This document shows positions 31,718 to 43,100 of a DNA stretch of 64,000 nucleotides, one piece after another. Origin of the DNA: Rhabditoides inermis (lineage: Eukaryota > Nematoda > Chromadorea > Rhabditida > Rhabditidae). The notes beneath the pieces are model-generated. The model was not told the DNA's origin. It was given only the letters and a program-made list of their open reading frames with translations, and made no database searches. The translations under genes were made by a program, and so were the position numbers. The stretch is taken from NCBI GenBank assembly GCA_963966185.1, contig CAWZYM010000442.1:1-64000 (forward strand). Reading direction: 5' to 3'. Position 1 is the stretch's first letter; the number at the start of each line of letters is the position of its first letter.

Positions 31718-34700
31718 AGAGATGTCTGAGATGTTGCAGAGATGTTGCAGAGATGTGCAGAGATGTCTGAGATGTTTGCAGAGATGTCTGAGATGTTGCA
31801 GAGATGTTGCAGAGATGTGCAGAGATGTTTGAGATGTTTGCAGAGATGTCTGAGATGTTGCAGAGATGTCTGAGATGTTGCAGAGATGTTGCAGAGATGT
31901 GCAGAGATGTTTGAGATGTTTGCAGAGATGTCTGAGATGTTTGCCGAGATGTCTGAGATGTTGCAGAGATGTTGCAGAGATGTGCAGAGTTGTTTGAGAT
32001 GTTTGCAGAGATGTCTGAGATGTTTGCAGAGATGTCTGAGATGTTGCAGAGATGTTGCAGAGATGTGCAGAGATGTTTGAGATGTTTGCAGAGATGTCTG
32101 AGATGTTTGCAGAGATGTCTGAGATGTTGCAGAGATGTTGCAGAGATGTGCAGATGTTGCAGAGATGTGCGATGTGTCTGAGATGTTTGTAGAGATGTCA
32201 TGTTTGAGATGTTTTTCATGTTTGAGATGTTTGCAGAGATGTCTGAGATGTTTGCAGAGATGTCTGAGATGTTGCAGAGATGTTGCAGAGATGTGCAGAG
32301 ATGTTTGAGATGTTGCAGAGAGTCTGAGATGTTGCAGAGATGTTGCAGAGATGTGCAGAGATGTTTGAGATGTTTGCAGAGATGTCTGAGATGTTTGCAG
32401 AGATGTCTGAGATGTTGCAAAGATGTTGCAGAGATGTGCAGAGATGTTTGAGATGTTTGCAGAGATGTCTGAGATGTTTGCAGAGATGTCTGAGATGTTG
32501 CAGAGATGTTGCAGAGATGTGCAGAGATGTTTGAGATGTTTGCAGAGATGTCTGAGATGTTTGCAGAGATGACTGAGATGTTGCAGAGATGTTGCAGAGA
32601 TGTGCAGAGATGTTTGAGATGTTTGCAGAGATGTCTCAGATGTTTGCAGAGATGACTGAGATGTTGCAGAGATGTTGCAGAGATGTGCAGAGATGTTTGA
32701 GATGTTTGCAGAGATGTCTGAGATGTTGCAGAGATGTCTGAGATGTTGCAGAGATGTCTGAGATGTTTGCAGAGATGTTTGAGATGTTTGCAGAGATGTC
32801 TGAGATGTTTGCAGAGATGTCTGAGATGTTGCAGAGATGTTGCAGAGATGTGCAGAGATGTTTGAGATGTTTGCAGAGATGTCTGAGATGTTTGCAGAGA
32901 TGTCTGAGATGTTGCAGAGATGTTGCAGAGATGTGCAGAGATGTTTGAGATGCAGAGATGTCTGAGATGTTGCAGAGATGTCTGAGATGTTGCAGAGATG
33001 TTGCAGAGATGTGCAGAGATGTTTGAGATGTTTGCAGAGATGTCTGAGATGTTTGCAGAGATGTCTGAGATGTTGCAGAGATGTTGCAGAGATGTGCAGA
33101 GATGTTTGAGATGTTTGCAGAGATGTCTGAGATGTTTGCAGAGATGTCTGAGATGTTGCAAAGATGTTGCAGAGATGTGCAGAGATGTTTGAGATGTTTG
33201 CAGAGATGTCTGAGATGTTTGCAGAGATGTCTGAGATGTTGCAGAGATGTTGCAGAGATGTGCAGAGATGTTTGAGATGTTTGCAGAGATGTCTGAGATG
33301 TTTGCAGAGATGACTGAGATGTTGCAGAGATGTTGCAGAGATGTGCAGAGATGTTTGAGATGTTTGCAGAGATGTCTGAGATGTTGCAGAGATGTCTGAG
33401 ATGTTGCAGAGATGTTGCAGAGATGTGCAGAGATGTTTGAGATGTTTGCAGAGATGTCTGAGATGTTTGCAGAGATGTCTGAGATGTTGCAGAGATGTTG
33501 CAGAGATGTGCAGAGATGTTTGAGATGTTTGCAGAGATGTCTGAGATGTTTGCAGAGATGTCTGAGATGTTGCAGAGATGTTGCAGAGATGTGCAGAGAT
33601 GTTTGAGATGTTGCAGAGAGTCTGAGATGTTGCAGAGATGTTGCAGAGATGTGCAGAGATGTTTGAGATGTTTGCAGAGATGTCTGAGATGTTTGCAGAG
33701 ATGTCTGAGATGTTGCAAAGATGTTGCAGAGATGTGCAGAGATGTTTGAGATGTTTGCAGAGATGTCTGAGATGTTTGCAGAGATGTCTGAGATGTTGCA
33801 GAGATGTTGCAGAGATGTGCAGAGATGTTTGAGATGTTTGCAGAGATGTCTGAGATGTTTGCAGAGATGACTGAGATGTTGCAGAGATGTTGCAGAGATG
33901 TGCAGAGATGTTTGAGATGTTTGCAGAGATGTCTCAGATGTTTGCAGAGATGACTGAGATGTTGCAGAGATGTTGCAGAGATGTGCAGAGATGTTTGAGA
34001 TGTTTGCAGAGATGTCTGAGATGTTGCAGAGATGTCTGAGATGTTGCAGAGATGTTGCAGAGATGTGCAGAGATGTTTGAGATGTTTGCAGAGATGTCTG
34101 AGATGTTTGCAGAGATGTCTGAGATGTTGCAGAGATGTTGCAGAGATGTGCAGAGATGTTTGAGATGTTTGCAGAGATGTCTGAGATGTTTGCAGAGATG
34201 TCTGAGATGTTGCAGAGATGTTGCAGAGATGTGCAGAGATGTTTGAGATGCAGAGATGTCTGAGATGTTGCAGAGATGTCTGAGATGTTGCAGAGATGTT
34301 GCAGAGATGTGCAGAGATGTTTGAGATGTTTGCAGAGATGTCTGAGATGTTTGCAGAGATGTCTGAGATGTTGCAGAGATGTTGCAGAGATGTGCAGAGA
34401 TGTTTGAGATGTTTGCAGAGATGTCTGAGATGTTTGCAGAGATGTCTGAGATGTTGCAAAGATGTTGCAGAGATGTGCAGAGATGTTTGAGATGTTTGCA
34501 GAGATGTCTGAGATGTTTGCAGAGATGTCTGAGATGTTGCAGAGATGTTGCAGAGATGTGCAGAGATGTTTGAGATGTTTGCAGAGATGTCTGAGATGTT
34601 TGCAGAGATGACTGAGATGTTGCAGAGATGTTGCAGAGATGTGCAGAGATGTTTGAGATGTTTGCAGAGATGTCTGAGATGTTTGCAGAGATGATTGAGA

Positions 34701-36240
34701 TGTTGCAGAGATGTTGCAGAGATGTGCAGAGATGTTTGAGATGTTTGCAGAGATGTCTGAGATGTTGCAGAGATGTCTGAGATGTTGCAGAGATGTTGCA
34801 GAGATGTGCAGAGATGTTTGAGATGTTTGCAGAGATGTCTGAGATGTTTGCAGAGATGTCTGAGATGTTGCAGAGATGTTGCAGAGATGTGCAGAGATGT
34901 TTGAGATGTTTGCAGAGATGTCTGAGATGTTTGCAGAGATGTCTGAGATGTTGCAGAGATGTTGCAGAGATGTGCAGAGATGTTTGAGATGCAGAGATGT
35001 CTGAGATGTTGCAGAGATGTCTGAGATGTTGCAGAGATGTTGCAGAGATGTGCAGAGATGTTTGAGATGTTTGCAGAGATGTCTGAGATGTTTGCAGAGA
35101 TGTCTGAGATGTTGCAGAGATGTTGCAGAGATGTGCAGAGATGTCTGAGATGTTGCAGAGATGTTGCAGAGATGTGCAGAGATGTCTGAGATGTTTGCAG
35201 AGATGTCTGAGATGTTGCAGAGATGTTGCAGAGATGTGCAGAGATGTTTGAGATGTTTGCAGAGGATGTCTAAGATGTTGCAAAGATGTTGCAGAGATGT
35301 TTGAGACGTTTGCAGAGATGTCTGAGATGTTTGCAGAGATGTCTGAGATGTTGCAGAGATGTTGCAGAGATGTGCAGAGATGTGCAGAGATGTTTGCAGA
35401 GATGTCTGAGATGTTTGCAGAGATGTCTGAGATGTTGCAGAGATGTTGCAGAGATGTGCAGAGATGTTTGAGATGTTTGCAGAGATGCCTGAGATGTTTG
35501 CAGAGATGTCTAAGATGTTGCAAAGATGTTGCAGAGATGTTTGAGACGTTTGCAGAGATGTCTGAGATGTTTGCAGAGATGTCTGAGATGTTGCAGAGAT
35601 GTTGCAGAGATGTGCAGAGATGTCTGAGATGTTTGCAGAGATGTCTGAGATGTTGCAGAGATGTTGCAGAGATGTGCAGAGATGTTTGAGATGTTTGCAG
35701 AGATGTCTGAGATGTTTGCAGAGATGTCTGAGATGTTGCAGAGATGTTGCAGAGATGTGCAGAGATGTCTGAGATGTTTGCAGAGATGTCTGAGATGTTG
35801 CAGAGATGTTGCAGAGATGTGCAGAGATGTTTGAGATGTTTGCAGAGATGTCTGAGATGTTGCAGAGATGTCTGAGATGTTGCAGAGATGTTGCAGAGAT
35901 GTGCAGAGATGTTTGAGATGTTTGCAGAGATGTCTGAGATGTTTGCCGAGATGTCTGAGATGTTGCAGAGATGTTGCAGAGATGTGCAGAGATGTTTGAG
36001 ATGTTTGCAGAGATGTCTGAGATGTTTGCAGAGATGTCTGAGATGTTGCAGAGATGTTGCAGAGATGTGCAGAGACGTTTGAGATGTTTGCAGAGATGTC
36101 TGAGATGTTTGCAGAGATGTCTGAGATGTTGCAGAGATGTTGCAGAGATGTGCAGAGATGTTTGAGATGTTTGCAGAGATGTCTGAGATGTTTGCAGAGA
36201 TGTCTGAGATGTTGCAGAGATGTTGCAGAGATGTGCAGAG
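31201..36240. repeat. 5.0-kb block (family 2 HOR) duplicated at 55652-60700
   Basis: The block matches 55652-60700 in four colinear steps with offsets 24451, 24539, 24622 and 24456. The steps are an 88-bp insert in the other copy, then one extra 83-bp unit there, then two fewer 83-bp units. Inside this block an offset of 1298 bp also repeats (32340 to 33638, 32998 to 34296). Markers include GTGCGATGTGTCTG near 32168, the CATGTTTGAG microduplication, GTCTCAG near 32636 and 33932, and the GTCTAAG doublet at 35268/35508 (240 bp apart, against 220 in family 1). Confidence 0.88.
32198..32232. repeat. 18-bp microduplication in a divergent patch
   Basis: TCATGTTTGAGATGTTT occurs at 32198-32214 and again at 32216-32232, an offset of 18 bp, and follows the odd GTGCGATGTGTCTG motif. 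CATG followed by TTTGAG is found nowhere else in the array except in the duplicate block at 56649. It is a useful single-locus tag. Confidence 0.92.
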
Positions 36241-39200
36241 ATGTCTGGGATGTTTGCAGAGATGTCTGAGATGTTGCAGAGATGTTGCAGAGATGTGCAG
36301 AGATGTTTGAGATGTTTGCAGAGATGTCTGAGATGTTTGCAGAGATGACTGAGATGTTGCAGAGATGTTGCAGAGATGTGCAGAGATGTTTGAGATGTTT
36401 GCAGAGATGTCTGAGATGTTTGCAGAGATGTCTGAGATGTTGCAAAGATGTTGCAGAGATGTGCAGAGATGTTTGAGATGTTTGCAGAGATGTCTGAGAT
36501 GTTTGCAGAGATGTCTGAGATGTTGCAGAGATGTTGCAGAGATGTGCAGAGATGTTTGAGATGCAGAGATGTTTGAGATGCAGAGGTGTCTGAGATGTTG
36601 CAGAGATATTGCAGAGATGTGCAGAGATGTTTGAGATGTTTGCAGAGATGTCTGAGATGTTGCAGAGATGTTGCAGAGATGTGCAGAGATGTCTGAGATG
36701 TTGCAGAGATGTTGCAGAGATGTGCAGAGATGTTTGAGATGTTTGCAGAGATGTCTGAGATGTTTGCAGAGATGTCTGAGATGTTGCAAAGATGTTGCAG
36801 AGAGTCTGAGATGTTGCAGAGATGTTGCAGAGATGTGCAGAGATGTTTGAGATGTTTGCAGAGATGTCTGAGATGTTTGCAGAGATGTCTGAGATGTTGC
36901 AAAGATGTTGCAGAGATGTGCAGAGATGTCTGGGATGTTTGCAGAGATGTCTGAGATGTTGCAGAGATGTTGCAGAGATGTGCAGAGATGTTTGAGATGT
37001 TTGCAGAGATGTCTGAGATGTTTGCAGAGATGACTGAGATGTTGCAGAGATGTTGCAGAGATGTGCAGAGATGTTTGAGATGTTTGCAGAGATGTCTGAG
37101 ATGTTTGCAGAGATGTCTGAGATGTTGCAAAGATGTTGCAGAGATGTGCAGAGATGTTTGAGATGTTTGCAGAGATGTCTGAGATGTTTGCAGAGATGTC
37201 TGAGATGTTGCAGAGATGTTGCAGAGATGTGCAGAGATGTTTGAGATGCAGAGATGTTTGAGATGCAGAGGTGTCTGAGATGTTGCAGAGATGTTGCAGA
37301 GATGTGCAGAGATGTTTGAGATGTTTGCAGAGATGTCTGAGATGTTGCAGAGATGTTGCAGAGATGTGCAGAGATGTCTGAGATGTTGCAGAGATGTTGC
37401 AGAAATGTGCAGAGATGTTTGAGATGTTTGCAGAGATGTCTGAGATGTTTGCAAAGATGTCTGAGATGTTGCAGAGATGTTGCAGAGATGTGCAGAGATG
37501 TTTGAGATGTTTGCAGAGATGTCTGAGATGTTTGCAGAGATGTCTGAGATGTTGCAAAGATGTTGCAGAGAGTCTGAGATGTTGCAGAGATGTTGCAGAG
37601 ATGTGCAGAGATGTTTGAGATGTTTGCAGAGATGTCTGAGATGTTTGCAGAGATGTCTGAGATGTTGCAAAGATGTTGCAGAGATGTGCAGAGATGTTTG
37701 AGATGTTTGCAGAGATGTCTGAGATGTTTGCAGAGATGTCTGAGATGTTGCAGAGTTGTTGCAAAGATGTGCAGAGATGTTTGAGATGTTTGCAGAGATG
37801 TCTGAGATGTTTGCAGAGATGTCTGAGATGTTGCAGAGATGTTGCAGATATGTGCAGAGATGTTTGAGATGCAGAGATGTTTGAGATGCAGAGATGTCTG
37901 AGATGTTGCAGAGATGTTGCAGAGATGTGCAGAGATGTGCAGAGATGTTTGAGATGCAGAAATGTCTGAGATGTTGCAGAGATGTTGCAGAGATGTGCAG
38001 AGATGTTTGAGATGTTTGCAGAGATGTCTGAGATGTTTGCAGAGATGTCTGAGATGTTGCAGAGATGTTGCAGAGATGTGCAGAGATGTTTGAGATGTTT
38101 GCAGAGATGTCTGAGATGTTTGCAGTGATGTCTGAGATGTTGCAGAGATTTTGCAGAGATGTGCAGAGATGTTTGAGATGTTTGCAGAGATGTCTGAGAT
38201 GTTTGCAGAGATGTCTGAGATGTTGCAGAGATGTTGCAGAGAGTCTGAGATGTTGCAGAGATGTTGCAGAGATGTGCAGAGATGTTTGAGATGTTTGCAG
38301 AGATGTCTGAGATGTTTGCAGAGTTGTCTGAGATGTTGCAGAGATGTTGCAGAGATGTTTGCAGAGATGTCTGAGATGTTTGCAGAGATGTCTGATGTTT
38401 GCAGAGATGTCTGAGATGTTGCAGAGATGTTGCAGAGAGTCTGAGATGTTGCAGAGATGTTGCAGAGATGTGCAGAGATGTTTGAGATGTTTGCAGAGAT
38501 GTCTGAGATGTTTGCAGAGATGTCTGAGATGTTGCAAAGATGTTTGAGATGTTTGCAGAGATGTCTGAGATGTTTGCAGAGATGACTGAGATGTTGCAGA
38601 GATGTTGCAGAGATGTGCAGAGATGTTTGAGATGTTTGCAGAGATGTCTGAGATGTTGCAGAGATGTTGCAGAGAGTCTGAGATGTTGCAGAGATGTTGC
38701 ACAGATGTGCAGAGATGTTTGCAGAGATGTCTGAGATGTTTGCAGAGATGTCTGAGATGTTGCAGAGATGTTGCAGAGATGTGCAGAGATGTTTGCAGAG
38801 ATGACTGAGATGTTGCAGAGATGTTGCAGAGATGTGCAGAGATGTTTGAGATGTTTGCAGAGATGTCTGAGATGTTTGCAGAGATGTCTGAGATGTTGCA
38901 AAGATGTTGCAGAGATGTGCAGAGATGTTTGAGATGTTTGCAGAGATGTCTGAGATGTTTGCAGAGATGTCTGAGATGTTGCAGAGATGTTGCAGAGATG
39001 TGCAGAGATGTTTGAGATGCAGAGATGTTTGAGATGCAGAGGTGTCTGAGATGTTGCAGAGATATTGCAGAGATGTGCAGAGATGTTTGAGATGTTTGCA
39101 GAGATGTCTGAGATGTTGCAGAGATGTTGCAGAGATGTGCAGAGATGTCTGAGATGTTGCAGAGATGTTGCAGAAATGTGCAGAGATGTTTGAGATGTTT

Positions 39201-40100
39201 GCAGAGATGTCTGAGATGTTTGCAAAGATGTCTGAGATGTTGCAGAGATGTTGCAGAGATGTGCAGAGATGTTTGAGATGTTTGCAGAGATGTCTGAGAT
39301 GTTTGCAGAGATGTCTGAGATGTTGCAAAGATGTTGCAGAGAGTCTGAGATGTTGCAGAGATGTTGCAGAGATGTGCAGAGATGTTTGAGATGTTTGCAG
39401 AGATGTCTGAGATGTTTGCAGAGATGTCTGAGATGTTGCAAAGATGTTGCAGAGATGTGCAGAGATGTTTGAGATGTTTGCAGAGATGTCTGAGATGTTT
39501 GCAGAGATGTCTGAGATGTTGCAGAGTTGTTGCAAAGATGTGCAGAGATGTTTGAGATGTTTGCAGAGATGTCTGAGATGTTTGCAGAGATGTCTGAGAT
39601 GTTGCAGAGATGTTGCAGAGATGTGCAGAGATGTTTGAGATGCAGAGATGTCTGAGATGTTGCAGAGATGTCTGAGATGTTGCAGAGATGTTGCAGAGAT
39701 GTGCAGAGATGTTTGAGATGTTTGCAGAGATGTCTGAGATGTTTGCAGAGATGTCTGAGATGTTGCAGAGATGTTGCAGAGATGTGCAGAGATGTTTGAG
39801 ATGTTTGCAGAGATGTCTGAGATGTTTGCAGAGATGTCTGAGATGTTGCAAAGATGTTGCAGAGATGTGCAGAGATGTTTGAGATGTTTGCAGAGATGTC
39901 TGAGATGTTTGCAGAGATGTCTGAGATGTTGCAGAGATGTTGCAGAGATGTGCAGAGATGTTTGAGATGTTTGCAGAGATGTCTGAGATGTTTGCAGAGA
40001 TGACTGAGATGTTGCAGAGATGTTGCAGAGATGTGCAGAGATGTTTGAGATGTTTGCAGAGATGTCTGAGATGTTGCAGAGATGTCTGAGATGTTGCAGA
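36240..40100. repeat. Satellite B, mixed family 1 and 2 segment
   Basis: About 36250-36560 recurs at about 36935-37245 (offset 685 bp), including the rare CTGGGATG variant (near 36245 and 36930). From about 37380 the sequence is family 1: 37394-38700 matches 47846-49150 (offset 10452) and also 46.1-47.3 kb. At about 38710 it skips the hairpin region and joins sequence matching 47.40-48.3 kb (offset 8681). The CAGAAATGTGC marker appears at about 37402 and 39173, 1771 bp apart. Confidence 0.8.
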
Positions 40101-43100
40101 GATGTTGCAGAGATGTGCAGAGATGTTTGAGATGTTTGCAGAGATGTCTGAGATGTTTGCAGAGATGTCTGAGATGTTGCAGAGATGTTGCAGAGATGTG
40201 CAGAGATGTTTGAGATGTTTGCAGAGATGTCTGAGATGTTTGCAGAGATGTCTGAGATGTTGCAGAGATGTTGCAGAGATGTGCAGAGATGTTTGAGATG
40301 TTGCAGAGAGTCTGAGATGTTGCAGAGATGTTGCAGAGATGTGCAGAGATGTTTGAGATGTTTGCAGAGATGTCTGAGATGTTTGCAGAGATGTCTGAGA
40401 TGTTGCAAAGATGTTGCAGAGATGTGCAGAGATGTTTGAGATGTTTGCAGAGATGTCTGAGATGTTTGCAGAGATGTCTGAGATGTTGCAGAGATGTTGC
40501 AGAGATGTGCAGAGATGTTTGAGATGTTTGCAGAGATGTCTGAGATGTTTGCAGAGATGACTGAGATGTTGCAGAGATGTTGCAGAGATGTGCAGAGATG
40601 TTTGAGATGTTTGCAGAGATGTCTCAGATGTTTGCAGAGATGACTGAGATGTTGCAGAGATGTTGCAGAGATGTGCAGAGATGTTTGAGATGTTTGCAGA
40701 GATGTCTGAGATGTTGCAGAGATGTCTGAGATGTTGCAGAGATGTTGCAGAGATGTGCAGAGATGTTTGAGATGTTTGCAGAGATGTCTGAGATGTTTGC
40801 AGAGATGTCTGAGATGTTGCAGAGATGTTGCAGAGATGTGCAGAGATGTTTGAGATGTTTGCAGAGATGTCTGAGATGTTTGCAGAGATGTCTGAGATGT
40901 TGCAGAGATGTTGCAGAGATGTGCAGAGATGTTTGAGATGCAGAGATGTCTGAGATGTTGCAGAGATGTCTGAGATGTTGCAGAGATGTTGCAGAGATGT
41001 GCAGAGATGTTTGAGATGTTTGCAGAGATGTCTGAGATGTTTGCAGAGATGTCTGAGATGTTGCAGAGATGTTGCAGAGATGTGCAGAGATGTTTGAGAT
41101 GTTTGCAGAGATGTCTGAGATGTTTGCAGAGATGTCTGAGATGTTGCAAAGATGTTGCAGAGATGTGCAGAGATGTTTGAGATGTTTGCAGAGATGTCTG
41201 AGATGTTTGCAGAGATGTCTGAGATGTTGCAGAGATGTTGCAGAGATGTGCAGAGATGTTTGAGATGTTTGCAGAGATGTCTGAGATGTTTGCAGAGATG
41301 ACTGAGATGTTGCAGAGATGTTGCAGAGATGTGCAGAGATGTTTGAGATGTTTGCAGAGATGTCTGAGATGTTTGCAGAGATGATTGAGATGTTGCAGAG
41401 ATGTTGCAGAGATGTGCAGAGATGTTTGAGATGTTTGCAGAGATGTCTGAGATGTTGCAGAGATGTCTGAGATGTTGCAGAGATGTTGCAGAGATGTGCA
41501 GAGATGTTTGAGATGTTTGCAGAGATGTCTGAGATGTTTGCAGAGATGTCTGAGATGTTGCAGAGATGTTGCAGAGATGTGCAGAGATGTTTGAGATGTT
41601 TGCAGAGATGTCTGAGATGTTTGCAGAGATGTCTGAGATGTTGCAGAGATGTTGCAGAGATGTGCAGAGATGTTTGAGATGCAGAGATGTCTGAGATGTT
41701 GCAGAGATGTCTGAGATGTTGCAGAGATGTTGCAGAGATGTGCAGAGATGTTTGAGATGTTTGCAGAGATGTCTGAGATGTTTGCAGAGATGTCTGAGAT
41801 GTTGCAGAGATGTTGCAGAGATGTGCAGAGATGTCTGAGATGTTGCAGAGATGTTGCAGAGATGTGCAGAGATGTCTGAGATGTTTGCAGAGATGTCTGA
41901 GATGTTGCAGAGATGTTGCAGAGATGTGCAGAGATGTTTGAGATGTTTGCAGAGGATGTCTAAGATGTTGCAAAGATGTTGCAGAGATGTTTGAGACGTT
42001 TGCAGAGATGTCTGAGATGTTTGCAGAGATGTCTGAGATGTTGCAGAGATGTTGCAGAGATGTGCAGAGATGTGCAGAGATGTTTGCAGAGATGTCTGAG
42101 ATGTTTGCAGAGATGTCTGAGATGTTGCAGAGATGTTGCAGAGATGTGCAGAGATGTTTGAGATGTTTGCAGAGATGCCTGAGATGTTTGCAGAGATGTC
42201 TAAGATGTTGCAAAGATGTTGCAGAGATGTGCAGAGATGTTTGAGATGCAGAGATGTCTGAGATGTTGCAGAGATGTCTGAGATGTTGCAGAGATGTTGC
42301 AGAGATGTGCAGAGATGTTTGAGATGTTTGCAGAGATGTCTGAGATGTTTGCAGAGATGTCTGAGATGTTGCAGAGATGTTGCAGAGATGTGCAGAGATG
42401 TTTGAGATGTTTGCAGAGATGTCTGAGATGTTTGCAGAGATGTCTGAGATGTTGCAAAGATGTTGCAGAGATGTGCAGAGATGTTTGAGATGTTTGCAGA
42501 GATGTCTGAGATGTTTGCAGAGATGTCTGAGATGTTGCAGAGATGTTGCAGAGATGTGCAGAGATGTTTGAGATGTTTGCAGAGATGTCTGAGATGTTTG
42601 CAGAGATGACTGAGATGTTGCAGAGATGTTGCAGAGATGTGCAGAGATGTTTGAGATGTTTGCAGAGATGTCTGAGATGTTGCAGAGATGTCTGAGATGT
42701 TGCAGAGATGTTGCAGAGATGTGCAGAGATGTTTGAGATGTTTGCAGAGATGTCTGAGATGTTTGCAGAGATGTCTGAGATGTTGCAGAGATGTTGCAGA
42801 GATGTGCAGAGATGTTTGAGATGTTTGCAGAGATGTCTGAGATGTTTGCAGAGATGTCTGAGATGTTGCAGAGATGTTGCAGAGATGTGCAGAGATGTTT
42901 GAGATGTTGCAGAGAGTCTGAGATGTTGCAGAGATGTTGCAGAGATGTGCAGAGATGTTTGAGATGTTTGCAGAGATGTCTGAGATGTTTGCAGAGATGT
43001 CTGAGATGTTGCAAAGATGTTGCAGAGATGTGCAGAGATGTTTGAGATGTTTGCAGAGATGTCTGAGATGTTTGCAGAGATGTCTGAGATGTTGCAGAGA

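Larger units (their letters stand above)
15811..31720. repeat. Series of 2.9-4.7 kb HOR modules (family 1)
   Basis: Modules can be phased by two rare variants. GTCTAAGATG occurs at 15811, then as doublets 220 bp apart at 18741/18961, 22796/23016, 26586/26806 and 31286/31506. TGTCATCAG occurs at 15423, 18351, 22409, 26199 and 30899. Module lengths from the first GTCTAAG are about 2930, 4055, 3790 and 4700 bp. Differences are explained by block deletions: about 891 bp next to the hairpin at 25447, and 19 bp near 24683. Apart from these blocks the modules are nearly identical. Confidence 0.88.
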
